This document shows, one piece after another, positions 8,404 to 17,552 of a stretch of 64,000 nucleotides of DNA. A model generated the notes under the pieces. That model was not told the DNA's origin, did no database searches, and was given only the letters and a program-made list of their open reading frames with translations. Positions within the stretch are counted from its first letter, which is position 1, and every line of letters starts with the position of its first letter. Source of the DNA: Sciscionella sediminilitoris (GTDB lineage: Bacteria; Actinomycetota; Actinomycetes; Mycobacteriales; Pseudonocardiaceae); assembly GCF_000737195.2 (NCBI RefSeq), contig NZ_JALM01000094.1, positions 1 to 64,000 on the forward strand, in the 5' to 3' direction. The position numbers were made by a program, and so were the translations under genes.

Positions 8404-10359
8404 GTGCCTGCCCAGTTCCCGTTCTCCGCCGTTGTCGGCCAGCACGACCTGCGCCTGGCCCTGCTGCTCAACGCGGTGCATCCGGCGATCGGCGGGGTAC
8501 TCGTCCGCGGCGAGAAGGGCACGGCCAAATCCACGGTCGTGCGCGCCCTCGCCGGACTGCTGCCCGCCGTCGAGGTGCTCGAGGACTGCCGCTTCGCCTG
8601 CGCCCCCGGCGCCCCGGATCCGGACTGCCCGGACGGACCGCACGAGACCGCGGCCCGCGAACGCCCGGCCACTCTCGTGGAGCTGCCGGTCGGCGCCACC
8701 GAGGACCGGGTGATCGGCTCGCTGGACCTCGAACGGGCGCTCACCGACGGAGTGCGCGCCTATCAGCCCGGCCTGCTCGCCGATGCCCACCGCGGAGTGC
8801 TCTACGTGGACGAGGTGAACCTGCTGCACGACCACCTCGTCGATCTGCTGCTCGACGCCGCCGCGATGGGGCGCGCGCACGTGGAGCGCGAAGGGGTCTC
8901 GATCTCGCACGCCGCGCAGTTCCTGCTGGTCGGCACGATGAACCCGGAGGAGGGTGAGCTGCGCCCGCAGCTGCTCGACCGGTTCGGGCTGACCGTGACC
9001 GTCTCCGCGGACCGGGAGGTCGGACCGCGCACCGAGGTCGTGCGCAGGCGGCTGGCCTTCGAAGCCGATCCGGACGGGTTCGCGGCGCAGTGGGCGAGTG
9101 CGGACGCCGAGCTCGCCGAGCGCATCGTGCGGGCGCGTGCCCTGCTCGGTTCGGTGCGGCTGCCGGATGCCGAGCTGCGCCGCATCGCCTCGGTGTGTGC
9201 TTCCTTCGACGTGGACGGGATGCGCGCGGACCTGGTGGTGGCGCGCACCGCGGTGGCGCACGCGGCCTGGCGGGGCGCCGAGGCGGTCGCCGAACAGGAC
9301 GTGGAGGCCGCGGTCCGGCTCGCCCTGCCGCACCGCAGGCGCAGGGACCCGTTCGACGAACCAGGAATCGAGGAGGAGCAACTGCGCGAGGCCATGTCCG
9401 AGGCCGCGCAGGCCGCCGGGGAAGAGGAACCCCCGGAACCACCGGAGCCGGACGGCGACGGACCGGACGGGCCAGGCGGCGGACAGGGCGCGCCCGAGGA
9501 GGGCAGCGGCACCCCGCAGGACGGGAACTCGCAGAACGGGACCTCGCAGCAGGGGGCCTCGGGCGAACGCACCACGGAGACACCCGATCCGGCGTTCCGC
9601 GCCCGGCTGCTCTCGGTGCCCGGTGTCGGCGCGGGTGCCCCGGGGAAGCGTTCGGTCGCGCGCACCACGGGCGGGCGCACGGTGCGCTCGGGTGCGGACG
9701 GCACCGGGCTGCACCTGACAGACACACTGCGCGCGGCCGCGCCGTTCCAGGCCGAGCGCGGGCGGGACGGTTCCGGCCTCGTACTGCGCGCCCAGGACAT
9801 CCGGCGCGCGGTGCGGGTCGGCAAGGAATCGAACCTGGTGCTGTTCGCGGTGGACACCTCGGGCTCGATGGCGGCACGGGCCCGGATGTCCGCGGTCACC
9901 GGGGCGGTGATCTCGCTGCTGCGCGATGCGTATCAGCGCAGGGACAAGGTCGGGGTGATCACCTTCCGCGGTGCGAGCGCGGAACTGCTGCTGCCGCCGA
10001 CGAACAGCGTGGACACCGCGGTGCGCAGGCTGCGGAGGGTGACCACGGGCGGGCGTACCCCGCTCGCCGAGGGACTGCACACCGCACGCAAGGTCGCCGC
10101 CACCGAACGGGTGCGCGATCCGCAGCGGCGCTGCCTGCTGGTGGTGGTCACCGACGGCCGGGCCACGGCGGGCCAGAACCCGGACGCGGTGGCGGCCGGG
10201 CTCGCCGCCGACGGGGTGGCCGGAATCGTGGTCGACTGCGAGAACGGACCGGTCCGGCTCGGGCTCGCCGGACGGCTGGCCGAGGCCATGTCCGGGCAGT
10301 GCCTGCGACTGGAACACCTCTCCGCGGACGGGGTGGCCGGAATCGTGCGGGCGGCCTGA
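8404..10359 (+). CDS. ChlI/ChlD-fused chelatase (putative cobaltochelatase AAA-VWA subunit)
   Basis: 651 residues. An N-terminal AAA+ ATPase of the magnesium-chelatase I type has Walker [10 protein letters not shown] (about 36-44) and Walker [12 protein letters not shown] Pro/Gly/Glu-rich linker spans about 340-395. The C-terminal von Willebrand A domain carries the MIDAS motif DTSGSM near 484. Such fusions partner CobN to insert cobalt into the corrin ring with ATP. The GTG start follows GAAGGAG. It is the first gene after the B12 riboswitch and heads the operon with cobO, cobB, cobL and cysG, which supports cobalt rather than magnesium. Its likely orthologue is Rv2850c of M. tuberculosis. 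Confidence 0.9.
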   Translation: MPAQFPFSAVVGQHDLRLALLLNAVHPAIGGVLVRGEKGTAKSTVVRALAGLLPAVEVLEDCRFACAPGAPDPDCPDGPHETAARERPATLVELPVGATEDRVIGSLDLERALTDGVRAYQPGLLADAHRGVLYVDEVNLLHDHLVDLLLDAAAMGRAHVEREGVSISHAAQFLLVGTMNPEEGELRPQLLDRFGLTVTVSADREVGPRTEVVRRRLAFEADPDGFAAQWASADAELAERIVRARALLGSVRLPDAELRRIASVCASFDVDGMRADLVVARTAVAHAAWRGAEAVAEQDVEAAVRLALPHRRRRDPFDEPGIEEEQLREAMSEAAQAAGEEEPPEPPEPDGDGPDGPGGGQGAPEEGSGTPQDGNSQNGTSQQGASGERTTETPDPAFRARLLSVPGVGAGAPGKRSVARTTGGRTVRSGADGTGLHLTDTLRAAAPFQAERGRDGSGLVLRAQDIRRAVRVGKESNLVLFAVDTSGSMAARARMSAVTGAVISLLRDAYQRRDKVGVITFRGASAELLLPPTNSVDTAVRRLRRVTTGGRTPLAEGLHTARKVAATERVRDPQRRCLLVVVTDGRATAGQNPDAVAAGLAADGVAGIVVDCENGPVRLGLAGRLAEAMSGQCLRLEHLSADGVAGIVRAA

Positions 10360-10376
10360 GGAACGGAGGAACCGTT

Positions 10377-10991
10377 ATGCCACAAGGAAAACCGAACTCC
10401 GTGCCCGAGGACGGGCTGACCACCCGGCAACGGCGCAACCGGCCGCTGCTGATGGTGCACACCGGGGAGATGAAGGGGAAGTCCAGCGCCGCGTTCGGCA
10501 CCGCACTGCGCGGGTGGAACCAGGGCTGGTCCATCGGGGTCTTCCAGTTCGTCAAATCGGCGAAATGGAAGGTCGGCGAGGAGAACGCGTTCCGCGCACT
10601 CGGCCAGGTGCACGAACAGACCGGCCAGGGCGGCCCGGTGGAATGGCACAAGATGGGCGAGGGCTGGTCCTGGGCACGCAAGCAGGGCACGGAGTCCGAC
10701 CATGCCGCGGCGGCGCTGGAGGGCTGGCGGGAGATCGTCCGCCGGATCGGGCAGGAGCAGCACACCCTGTACGTGCTCGACGAGTTCACCTATCCGCTCA
10801 AGTGGGGCTGGGTGGACGTGCACGAGGTGGTCTCGGTCCTGCGCGAGCGGCCCGGGCACCAGTACGTGGTGATCACCGGCAGGGACGCGCCCGCCGAGCT
10901 GATCGAGGCCGCCGATCTCGTGCTGCGCACCGAGAAGGTCAAGCACCCGATGGATGCCGGGCAGAAGGGCCAGCGGGGTATCGAGTGGTGA
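10377..10991 (+). CDS. cobO: Cob(I)yrinic acid a,c-diamide adenosyltransferase
   Basis: 204 residues of the CobO/BtuR family, which transfers the adenosyl group of ATP to cobalt in cob(I)yrinic acid diamide. The ATP-binding loop HTGEMKGKSSAAFG lies near residues 25-38. Further conserved parts are GVFQFVKSAKWKVGEE, LDEFTYPLKWGW and VVITGRDAP. The ATG follows a GGAGGA site by 6 nt. The gene lies 17 bp after the chelatase, and its stop overlaps the GTG of cobB. Confidence 0.95.
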   Translation: MPQGKPNSVPEDGLTTRQRRNRPLLMVHTGEMKGKSSAAFGTALRGWNQGWSIGVFQFVKSAKWKVGEENAFRALGQVHEQTGQGGPVEWHKMGEGWSWARKQGTESDHAAAALEGWREIVRRIGQEQHTLYVLDEFTYPLKWGWVDVHEVVSVLRERPGHQYVVITGRDAPAELIEAADLVLRTEKVKHPMDAGQKGQRGIEW

Positions 10992-12367
10992 ACACCGGCC
11001 GGGTGGTGATCGCCGCCCCCGCTTCGGGAAGCGGTAAGACCATGGTGGCCACGGGTCTGATGGCGGCGCTGCGGGCGCGCGGGCACGTGGTCGCGCCGGG
11101 CAAGGTCGGCCCCGACTACATCGACCCCGGGTATCACACGCTCGCGGCCGGGCGCCAGGGCCGCAATCTGGACCCGGTGCTCGTCGGGGAGGACACCGTC
11201 GCCCCGCTGTTCGGCTACGGGGCGCGCGGGGCGGACCTCGCCGTCATCGAGGGCGTGATGGGGCTCTACGACGGGCGGCTCGGCGCGGAGGGTTTCGGTT
11301 CCACCGCGCACGTGGCCGAACTGCTCGACGCCCCGGTGCTGCTCGTGGTGGACGCCAGGGGACAGAGCCGGAGCCTTGCCGCCCTGCTGCACGGTTTCCG
11401 CACCTACTCCTCCGGGGTGCGGATCGCCGGGGTGATCCTGAACAACGTCGGTTCGCCGCGGCACACCGAGGTGCTGACCGAGGCGGCCAATGAGGTCGGG
11501 CTCCAGGTGCTCGGCTCGCTGCCGCGCGCGGCCGAGGTCGGGGTGCCGAGCAGGCATCTCGGCCTGCTCACCGCCGCCGAGCACGGTGCCGAGGCGGAGG
11601 CTGCGGTGCGCGGGATGGGCGAGCTCGTCGCCGAACACCTGGACCTGGACGCGGTGGTGCGGGTGGCCCGCTCGGCGCCCGCGCTGACCGGGCCGGACTG
11701 GACGCCCGGGCTCGAACCGGTGACCGGATCCCCGGTGGTCGCGGTGGCCTCCGGTCGCGCGTTCACCTTCGGCTACGCCGAGCACGCCGAGCTGCTCGAG
11801 GCCGCGGGCGCCCGGGTGGTGACCCTGGACCCGTTGCGGGACAACGCATTGCCTCCGGAAACGGCGGGCCTGGTGCTGCCCGGCGGATTCCCCGAACTGC
11901 ACGCGAAGGACCTCGCCGAGCGCGCGGGGCTGCGGGCGGAGATCGCCGGGTTCGCCCGGGCGGGCGGACCGGTGCACGCGGAATGCGCCGGGTTGCTCTA
12001 CCTCGCGCAGCACCTGGACGGGGTGCCGATGTGCGGGGTGCTCCCGGCCGGTGCCCGGTTCACCGAACGCCTCACGCTCGGCTACCGGGACGCGGTGGCC
12101 ACGAGCGATTCGGTGCTGTTCCGCGCCGGGGAACGGGTGGCGGGGCACGAGTTCCACCGCACCACGATCGAGCCGGGGCACGGTGAAACGGCGGCGTGGG
12201 GGCTGCCGGGCAACCGCCGGGAAGGCTTCGTGACCGGGCGGGTGCACGCCTCGTATCTGCACACCCATCCGGTCGGCAGTCCGGAGGCGATCACCCGGTT
12301 CGTCACGGCCTGCGCGGAGCACATGGTTGACTTACCGCGGAGCACACAGCCCCGCGGGAGAAGGTGA
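10988..12367 (+). CDS. cobB: Cobyrinate a,c-diamide synthase
   Basis: 459 residues. It amidates the a and c carboxylates of the corrin using glutamine and ATP. The N-terminal dethiobiotin-synthetase-like domain starts VVIAAPASGSGKTMVA with its P-loop and has KVGPDYIDPGYH and EGVMGLYDG. The C-terminal class I glutamine amidotransferase domain has LPGGFPE and the nucleophile in HAECAGLLY (about Cys334). The start is the GTG at 10988, which overlaps the cobO stop as GTGA and so implies coupled translation. Confidence 0.94.
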   Translation: MNTGRVVIAAPASGSGKTMVATGLMAALRARGHVVAPGKVGPDYIDPGYHTLAAGRQGRNLDPVLVGEDTVAPLFGYGARGADLAVIEGVMGLYDGRLGAEGFGSTAHVAELLDAPVLLVVDARGQSRSLAALLHGFRTYSSGVRIAGVILNNVGSPRHTEVLTEAANEVGLQVLGSLPRAAEVGVPSRHLGLLTAAEHGAEAEAAVRGMGELVAEHLDLDAVVRVARSAPALTGPDWTPGLEPVTGSPVVAVASGRAFTFGYAEHAELLEAAGARVVTLDPLRDNALPPETAGLVLPGGFPELHAKDLAERAGLRAEIAGFARAGGPVHAECAGLLYLAQHLDGVPMCGVLPAGARFTERLTLGYRDAVATSDSVLFRAGERVAGHEFHRTTIEPGHGETAAWGLPGNRREGFVTGRVHASYLHTHPVGSPEAITRFVTACAEHMVDLPRSTQPRGRR

Positions 12368-12374
12368 ACCGAAC

Positions 12375-13574
12375 GTGACCGTGACCGTTGTCGGAGTCGA
12401 CGGGACCTCGCTCGCACCAGGCGGGCGGCACCTGATCGGCAAGGCGACCCTGATCATCGGCGAGCCGAGGCACGTCGAGGCCTTCGCGCCGCGCGGGGTG
12501 CCGCACCGGGATCTGGAGCCGCTCGGCTCGAGTGTCGGCGCGATCTACCGGGAACACGGCAAGGAAGACGGCAATGTGGTCGTGCTGGTGCACGGCGATC
12601 CGGGTTTCTTCGGCATGCTCGGCGCGTTGCGGGAGAACGGCATCGAGCCCAGAGTGCTTCCCGCGCTCAGCCCGGTGCAGCGGCTCGCCGCCATGGCCGG
12701 GGTGCCCTGGGACGATATGGCGATCGTGGACGCCGGCGACGGCGGGCTGCGCCGGGCGCTGAACGTGTGCCGGGCGCGCAAGGCGGTCGCCGTGCTCACC
12801 GCGCAGGGGGCGGGACCGACCGAACTGGGCGCCGGGCTGGACGGCTGGCGGCGCAGTCTCGTGGTGGCCGAGGAGATCGGCACCCCGCGCGAGACCCTGT
12901 CCACAGTGGACTCGGCGGAGGCGGCCAAACGGCTGTGGCGATTCCCGAACGTGGTGTTCTCCTTCGCGGAGTCCCAGCTGGGCCAGGGAAAGAACTGGAA
13001 CGGGTGCGGGGAACCGTGCCCGCCGGACGGCGGCTGGGCGCTGGAGAGCGAGGCGTTCGCGCACCGCGAGGGGGAACTGGCCGCGGACGCCGTGCGCGCG
13101 CTCGCCCTGGCCAGGCTGGCCCCGCGCCCCGGTCAGCTCGTCTGGGACATCGGTGCGGGCGCCGGGCAGATCGCGGTGGAGTGCGCCCGGCTCGGTGCGG
13201 CCGTGGTCGCGGTGGAACCCGATCCGGGGCAGTCGGTGCGGGTGCTGGCCAACGCATCCCGGCACGACGTGGACGTGCGGCTGGTCGGTGAACCGGCACC
13301 CGGATCGCTGCAGGAGCTGCCCGAACCGGACGCGGTGTACGTCGGCGGTGCGGGACCGGACGTGTTCGCCGCGGTCGTGGCGAGCGGGGCGGACCGGATC
13401 GTCACCTCGGTGGCCGATCTGACCAGGCTGGGTGCCTATCGGGATATGTTGCGGGACAAGGGATACCGGGTGTCCGGTCGGCAGTTGGCGGTCGCGGGCC
13501 TCGCGGAGTTCGACGGTGGAGGTGTCGGCATGGGACCGGCCAGTCAGGATGTGCTGTTGTGGGGAGTGCGATGA
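12375..13574 (+). CDS. cobL: Precorrin-6Y C5,15-methyltransferase (CbiE-CbiT fusion)
   Basis: 399 residues. The N-terminal half is a CbiE tetrapyrrole methylase (VVGVDG opening, VLVHGDPGFFG near 75, ALSPVQRLAAMAG). The C-terminal half is a CbiT-type Rossmann methyltransferase with the SAM motif VWDIGAGAGQIAVECA near 258 and YVGGAGPD. Together they methylate C5 and C15 and decarboxylate the precorrin. The GTG at 12375 follows a GAGAAGG site and lies 8 bp after cobB; an in-frame ATG at 12327 is inside cobB and less likely. The stop overlaps the next ATG (ATGA). Confidence 0.9.
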   Translation: MTVTVVGVDGTSLAPGGRHLIGKATLIIGEPRHVEAFAPRGVPHRDLEPLGSSVGAIYREHGKEDGNVVVLVHGDPGFFGMLGALRENGIEPRVLPALSPVQRLAAMAGVPWDDMAIVDAGDGGLRRALNVCRARKAVAVLTAQGAGPTELGAGLDGWRRSLVVAEEIGTPRETLSTVDSAEAAKRLWRFPNVVFSFAESQLGQGKNWNGCGEPCPPDGGWALESEAFAHREGELAADAVRALALARLAPRPGQLVWDIGAGAGQIAVECARLGAAVVAVEPDPGQSVRVLANASRHDVDVRLVGEPAPGSLQELPEPDAVYVGGAGPDVFAAVVASGADRIVTSVADLTRLGAYRDMLRDKGYRVSGRQLAVAGLAEFDGGGVGMGPASQDVLLWGVR

Positions 13575-14779
13575 CCGAGGACCACTATCTCGCCGGGCTC
13601 GACCTGCGCGACCGGCGCGTCGTGTTCATCGGTGGCGGCGGGGTGGCGCAGCGACGGCTGCCGAGGCTGATCGCGGCTGGTGCGCGGGTGGAGCTGATCG
13701 CTCCCGAAGTCACCGTCGCGGTGTCCGGGATGATCGAAGCCGGTGAGATCTCCTGGCAGCGGCGGGGTTATGCCGAGGGTGACCTGGACGAGGCCTGGTA
13801 CGCGATCGCGGCCAGTTCGGATCCGGAGGTCAACGCGCGAGTGGTCGAGGAAGCCCAGCGGCGGCGGGTGTTCTGTGTCCGTTCCGATCTCGCTTCCGCG
13901 GGGACCGCGGTGACCCCGGCGATCGGGGAACACGACGGAATGGTGCTCGGGGTGCTGGCGGGCGGGGCGCACCGGCGTTCCGCGGCGGTACGGGATGTGG
14001 TGCTCGAGGCACTGCGCACCGGAACCCTGGCCGAGGCGGGCGAACTCGGTGCGAAAACCGCGGGCGTGGTGCTCGTGGGCGCCGGTCCCGGTGATCCGGA
14101 CCTGATCACCGTGGCCGGACGCCGCGAACTGGCGCGCGCGGACCTGGTGGTCGCCGACCGGCTCGCCCCGCGCGCGCTGCTCGACGAACTGGCCGGGCAC
14201 GTGGAGATCGTGGACGCGGCCAAGATTCCCTACGGGCGCGCGGCCACTCAGCAGGCCATCAACACCGCGCTGATCGAGGGCGCGCGCGCCGGGAAACGGG
14301 TGGTGCGCCTCAAGGGCGGCGATTCCTTCGTGTTCGGCAGGGGATTCGAGGAAGTGCTCGCCTGCGCGGAGGAGGGGATCGCGGTGACCGTGATTCCCGG
14401 GGTGACCAGTGCCTTCTCCGCCCCGGCGAGCGCGGGCATCCCGGTCACCCATCGCGGCGTGACCCACGAGGTGGTCGTGGTCTCCGGGCATGTCGGCCCC
14501 AGCGACGAGAGCAGCCTCGTGGACTGGCCCTCGGTGGCCAAACTGCGCGGCACCCTGGTGCTGATGATGGCCATGCAGCGGCTCGGGGAGTTCACCGAAG
14601 TGCTGATGGCGAACGGAAAACCGGGCGACACCCCGGCCGCCGTGATCGCCGACGGCGCGACCCGCAACCAGCGGGTGCTGCGCTCCACCGTGGCGCGGGT
14701 GGCGGCCGAGGCGCGGGAACAGGAGTTCACGCCTCCCGCGATCGTGGTGATCGGGGAGGTCGCCGGGTTCAGTGCCTGA
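13571..14779 (+). CDS. cysG: Uroporphyrinogen-III C-methyltransferase fused to precorrin-2 dehydrogenase-like domain
   Basis: 402 residues. Residues about 1-150 are a NAD-binding precorrin-2 dehydrogenase/ferrochelatase-like module (VVFIGGGGVAQRRLPRLIAAG). Residues 160-402 are the SUMT methylase, with VGAGPGDPDLITV, RLKGGDSFVFGRG and PGVTSAFSAPASAGIPVTHR. It makes precorrin-2, and possibly sirohydrochlorin, the branch point to B12 and siroheme. The ATG overlaps the cobL stop by 4 nt. It ends the riboswitch operon, so B12 may also influence siroheme supply. It is convergent with adenosine deaminase, only 6 bp apart. Confidence 0.92.
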   Translation: MTEDHYLAGLDLRDRRVVFIGGGGVAQRRLPRLIAAGARVELIAPEVTVAVSGMIEAGEISWQRRGYAEGDLDEAWYAIAASSDPEVNARVVEEAQRRRVFCVRSDLASAGTAVTPAIGEHDGMVLGVLAGGAHRRSAAVRDVVLEALRTGTLAEAGELGAKTAGVVLVGAGPGDPDLITVAGRRELARADLVVADRLAPRALLDELAGHVEIVDAAKIPYGRAATQQAINTALIEGARAGKRVVRLKGGDSFVFGRGFEEVLACAEEGIAVTVIPGVTSAFSAPASAGIPVTHRGVTHEVVVVSGHVGPSDESSLVDWPSVAKLRGTLVLMMAMQRLGEFTEVLMANGKPGDTPAAVIADGATRNQRVLRSTVARVAAEAREQEFTPPAIVVIGEVAGFSA

Positions 14780-14785
14780 CCGCGA

Positions 14786-15793
14786 TCACGCCGAAGCGAG
14801 TACCGAGTCGATCTCGGCGAGGATGCGTTCGGCGATCTCCGGTGCCGCGTAGGAATACCTGATCGAGTTGCGGGCCAGCTCGGCGAGACCCGCCTCGTCG
14901 AGCTCGCACAACCGGACCGCGACGGTGTACTCGGTGTCCAGATCGGTGTGGAACATCCCGGGATCGTCGGTGCTGAGCGTGATCGGGGCACCGGAGGCCA
15001 GCAGGCGGGGGAGCGGGTGAGCCTCCAGAGATTCCGTGGCCCTGGTGCGCAGGTTGGACATCGGGCACACTTCGAGCGGAATTCCGTTGCGCGCCAGGTG
15101 ATCCAGCAGTTCCGGATCGGTCACGCTGCCGATGCCGTGCCCGATGCGCTCGGCGCGGAGCTCGCGCACCGCTGCCCACACCTCGTCCGGGCCGGTGGTC
15201 TCCCCGGCGTGCGCGACCACGTGCAGCCCGGCGTCCCGCGCGGCGGCGAACGCGTCCGCGAAGCCGGCGCGCGGGTAGTCGTCCTCGAGACCCGCGAGTC
15301 CTAACGCGACAGTCCCTTCCGGACGGACGCGGACCGCGAAGTCCACGGTCTCCTCGGTGCCGCCGAAACCGGCCGGGATGTCGTAGATGTAGTTGAGTTC
15401 GACCCCGTGCACCTGTGCGGCCTCGGTGCGCGCCGCGGCGAGGGTTTCCCCGAGCTCCTCGGGCGCCACTCCCTTACGGATGTGCATCACCGGGGTCACG
15501 GTGATCTCCGCGTAGCGCACCTGGCATTTGGCGGCATCGCGGGCGGCGCCGAGTACCAGTTCGCGCACATCCTCACCGGTGCGTACCAGTTCGTCCACTT
15601 TCGCGTAGTTGTCGATGAAATGCGGGAAATCAACGAATTCGTAGAACCGCTCCAGCTCCGCGGGATCGGTCGGTACGGCACCGTCCGGGTGCCTGCGCGC
15701 GAGAGTGAGCACGGTCTCCGGGGAGGCCGAGCCGACGAGGTGCAGGTGCAGTTCGGCTTTCGGCAGCGCGGCGATGAATGCGGGGATGGTCAT
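14786..15793 (-). CDS. add: Adenosine deaminase
   Basis: 335 residues, a zinc TIM-barrel hydrolase converting adenosine to inosine. The metal-binding HLH is in ELHLHLVGSAS (His16, His18). Other conserved parts are the HAGE motif near 195 (zinc ligand and catalytic Glu), GHGIGSV, and STDDPGMF near 278 carrying the catalytic Asp. The VGSAS variant after HLH is the usual form in one actinobacterial branch. The ATG at 15793 was taken because the upstream extension of the frame is the shadow of the MFS gene. It lies 47 bp after the MFS gene and may be read from the same transcript. Confidence 0.9.
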   Translation of the reverse strand: MTIPAFIAALPKAELHLHLVGSASPETVLTLARRHPDGAVPTDPAELERFYEFVDFPHFIDNYAKVDELVRTGEDVRELVLGAARDAAKCQVRYAEITVTPVMHIRKGVAPEELGETLAAARTEAAQVHGVELNYIYDIPAGFGGTEETVDFAVRVRPEGTVALGLAGLEDDYPRAGFADAFAAARDAGLHVVAHAGETTGPDEVWAAVRELRAERIGHGIGSVTDPELLDHLARNGIPLEVCPMSNLRTRATESLEAHPLPRLLASGAPITLSTDDPGMFHTDLDTEYTVAVRLCELDEAGLAELARNSIRYSYAAPEIAERILAEIDSVLASA

Positions 15794-15840
15794 ACGAGAG
15801 ACCCTATTGCCTCGCGGTGACAGGGCAACCGAATACTCCC

Positions 15841-17025
15841 TCAGCCCGATGCCGCACCGGCGTGCCGGACCCGGCCGCTCGCCGCGAACAGGGCACCGAG
15901 GGCGACGAGCGCGGCGAGGATCACGAACGCGGGACCGTACCCGCCGAACAGGGTGGCCAGTCCGGTCCCGCCGAACGGGGCGAGCGCGATCGCCAGCGTG
16001 AGCGGTGCACTGAACAGTCCGTTGAGGGTGCCGAACCGCGCGGTGCCCCAGCGATCGCTGACCGCGGTCGCCTGCAGCAGCGTGTACACCCCGCGCACCG
16101 CACCGGCACCCAGTCCGAGCACCATCACGAGTGCGGCCGGTCCGGACACCACCGCCAGCAGGGCGGTCATCAGCGCGCCGAGGGCGAGTACGGCGACGGT
16201 GCGGAACCCCGGCCCGAACCGCGCGCTGAACCGGCCGTAGCCGAGCCTGCCGAGCAGTTGCCCGGCCCCGCACAGCGCGAGGGCGATCGCGCCCGTGGTG
16301 TTCGACTCGCCCCGGCTGGTGAACAGGGGCACCAGGTTCACCGTGGCCGCGTACATGCCGAAGCCGGCCAGCACCATCGCGCACACCAGCGACCAGAAGG
16401 CCGGGCTGCGCGCGACGGTGCGGACGTGGTCCCCGGATGCGCCGTCCGCCCGCCGCCGATCGGGTGGCCAGGGCAGGCGCAGGCACCAGAAGTGCACCGG
16501 AAGGGTCACCGCGCCGAGCAGGCAGGCGAGCACGAGGAGGCAGCCACGCCAGCCGAGCAGCGTGAGCAGCCCGTCCGCGATCGGCGCGAACACGGTGCTC
16601 GCCAGGCCGCCGACCAGGGACACGGCGGTCAGCGCCCGCACCCGTTCGGTGCCGTACCAGCGGGTCAGCGCGGCGAAGGCGGGCTGGTAGAGCAGCATGG
16701 CCTGGGCTGCGCCGGTGAGTATCCAGGCCGCGAAGAACAGCGGGAGGCTCGGGGCTTTCGCCACCGCCAGCAGGCCGAGCACGCCGAGTACCGATCCGGT
16801 CGTCATCACCACCCGCGGGCCGCTCCGGTCCACCCAGCGGCCGACGAAGGGCCCGCACAGCGCGGAGGCGACCAGCCCGGTGGAGAACGCGCCCATCGCG
16901 GCGCCCGCCGACCAGCCGGTGTCCCGCAGTACCGTGCCGAGCAGCACCGGGAACGTGTAGTAGAGCACGCCCCAGCTGACGATCCCGGTCGCGCACAGCC
17001 CGAGCAGCGCAGCCCGCCGGGTCAT
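15841..17025 (-). CDS. MFS transporter
   Basis: 394 residues and about twelve membrane segments. The loop between segments 2 and 3 reads GRWVDRSGPRVV, the major-facilitator A motif. A matching WYGTERVRAL lies after segment 4, and LGRLGYGRFSARFG mirrors it in the second half. The architecture resembles drug exporters and oxalate/formate-type carriers; the substrate is unknown. The start ATG overlaps the stop of the GNAT gene (ATGA), so an acetyltransferase and a transporter are made together, a common arrangement for resistance to a small toxic amine. Confidence 0.85.
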   Translation of the reverse strand: MTRRAALLGLCATGIVSWGVLYYTFPVLLGTVLRDTGWSAGAAMGAFSTGLVASALCGPFVGRWVDRSGPRVVMTTGSVLGVLGLLAVAKAPSLPLFFAAWILTGAAQAMLLYQPAFAALTRWYGTERVRALTAVSLVGGLASTVFAPIADGLLTLLGWRGCLLVLACLLGAVTLPVHFWCLRLPWPPDRRRADGASGDHVRTVARSPAFWSLVCAMVLAGFGMYAATVNLVPLFTSRGESNTTGAIALALCGAGQLLGRLGYGRFSARFGPGFRTVAVLALGALMTALLAVVSGPAALVMVLGLGAGAVRGVYTLLQATAVSDRWGTARFGTLNGLFSAPLTLAIALAPFGGTGLATLFGGYGPAFVILAALVALGALFAASGRVRHAGAASG

Positions 17026-17531
17026 AGCGAGCGCTGGTAGAGGACCGTGTCCAGGATCCTGCCGTGTTTCTCACCGACCCCGGTGAGCCGGCCCGCCTCG
17101 GTGAAACCGAACGCCAGGTGCAGCGCGGCGGAGGACGGATCCCCGGTGTCCACGACAACCGCGATCAGCTGGCGGATGCCCGCTTCCGCGCCGCGCGTCA
17201 GCAGTTCACCGAGCAGTGCCTTGCCGAGCCCTCTCCCGGACTGTCCGGGCGCGAGGTAGATGGTGTCCTCTCCGGTGTACCGATAGGAGGGTTTGGGCCG
17301 CCAGGGGGCGATGTAGGCGTACCCGAGGATCTCCGTGCCCGACTGCGCGACGAGGAACGGCAGCCCCTGAGCGGCGAGCTCGGCGAACTTGGCCCGCCAG
17401 TCCGCGAGAGTCGGCGGGTTCTCCTCGAAGGTCGCGAGGCTGGTGCGCACATAGTGCTCGTAGATCCGGGCGACGGCGGGGAGATCAGCGGACCGTGCGG
17501 ACCGGACCTTCGTTTTCTCTATAGCGAACAT
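17022..17531 (-). CDS. GNAT acetyltransferase, phosphinothricin acetyltransferase-like
   Basis: 169 residues. The GNAT fold is visible as an N-terminal VRSARSADLPAVARIYEHYV, an acetyl-CoA loop QSGRGLGKALLGELL near 105-119, and a final GFTEAGRLTGVGEKHGR. The central PSYRYTGEDTIYLAP is characteristic of the Pat/bar branch, which N-acetylates phosphinothricin, methionine sulfoximine and related amino acids. The ATG at 17531 sits 7 nt after a perfect TATAAT, so the mRNA is probably leaderless. It is divergent from the XRE-cupin regulator and overlaps the MFS gene. Confidence 0.87.
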   Translation of the reverse strand: MFAIEKTKVRSARSADLPAVARIYEHYVRTSLATFEENPPTLADWRAKFAELAAQGLPFLVAQSGTEILGYAYIAPWRPKPSYRYTGEDTIYLAPGQSGRGLGKALLGELLTRGAEAGIRQLIAVVVDTGDPSSAALHLAFGFTEAGRLTGVGEKHGRILDTVLYQRSL

Positions 17532-17552
17532 TATGGTTATTATAGCGGAATC
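17519..17552. promoter_or_regulatory. Overlapping divergent promoters and putative operator
   Basis: TATAAT on the minus strand (17544-17539) and TATTAT on the plus strand (17538-17543) share five base pairs. The first is 7 nt before the GNAT ATG and the second 9 nt before the XRE-cupin ATG, so RNA polymerase can serve only one at a time and both mRNAs would be nearly leaderless. A direct repeat TATAGCG at 17520-17526 and 17541-17547, two helical turns apart, brackets the -10 boxes and may be the operator of the XRE-cupin protein. Confidence 0.6.

Noticed and set aside
6964-10317. 1117-codon minus-strand open frame
   Set aside because: It lies across the BioF-like gene, the riboswitch and the chelatase gene in other frames and shows only Arg/Gly/His-rich noise.
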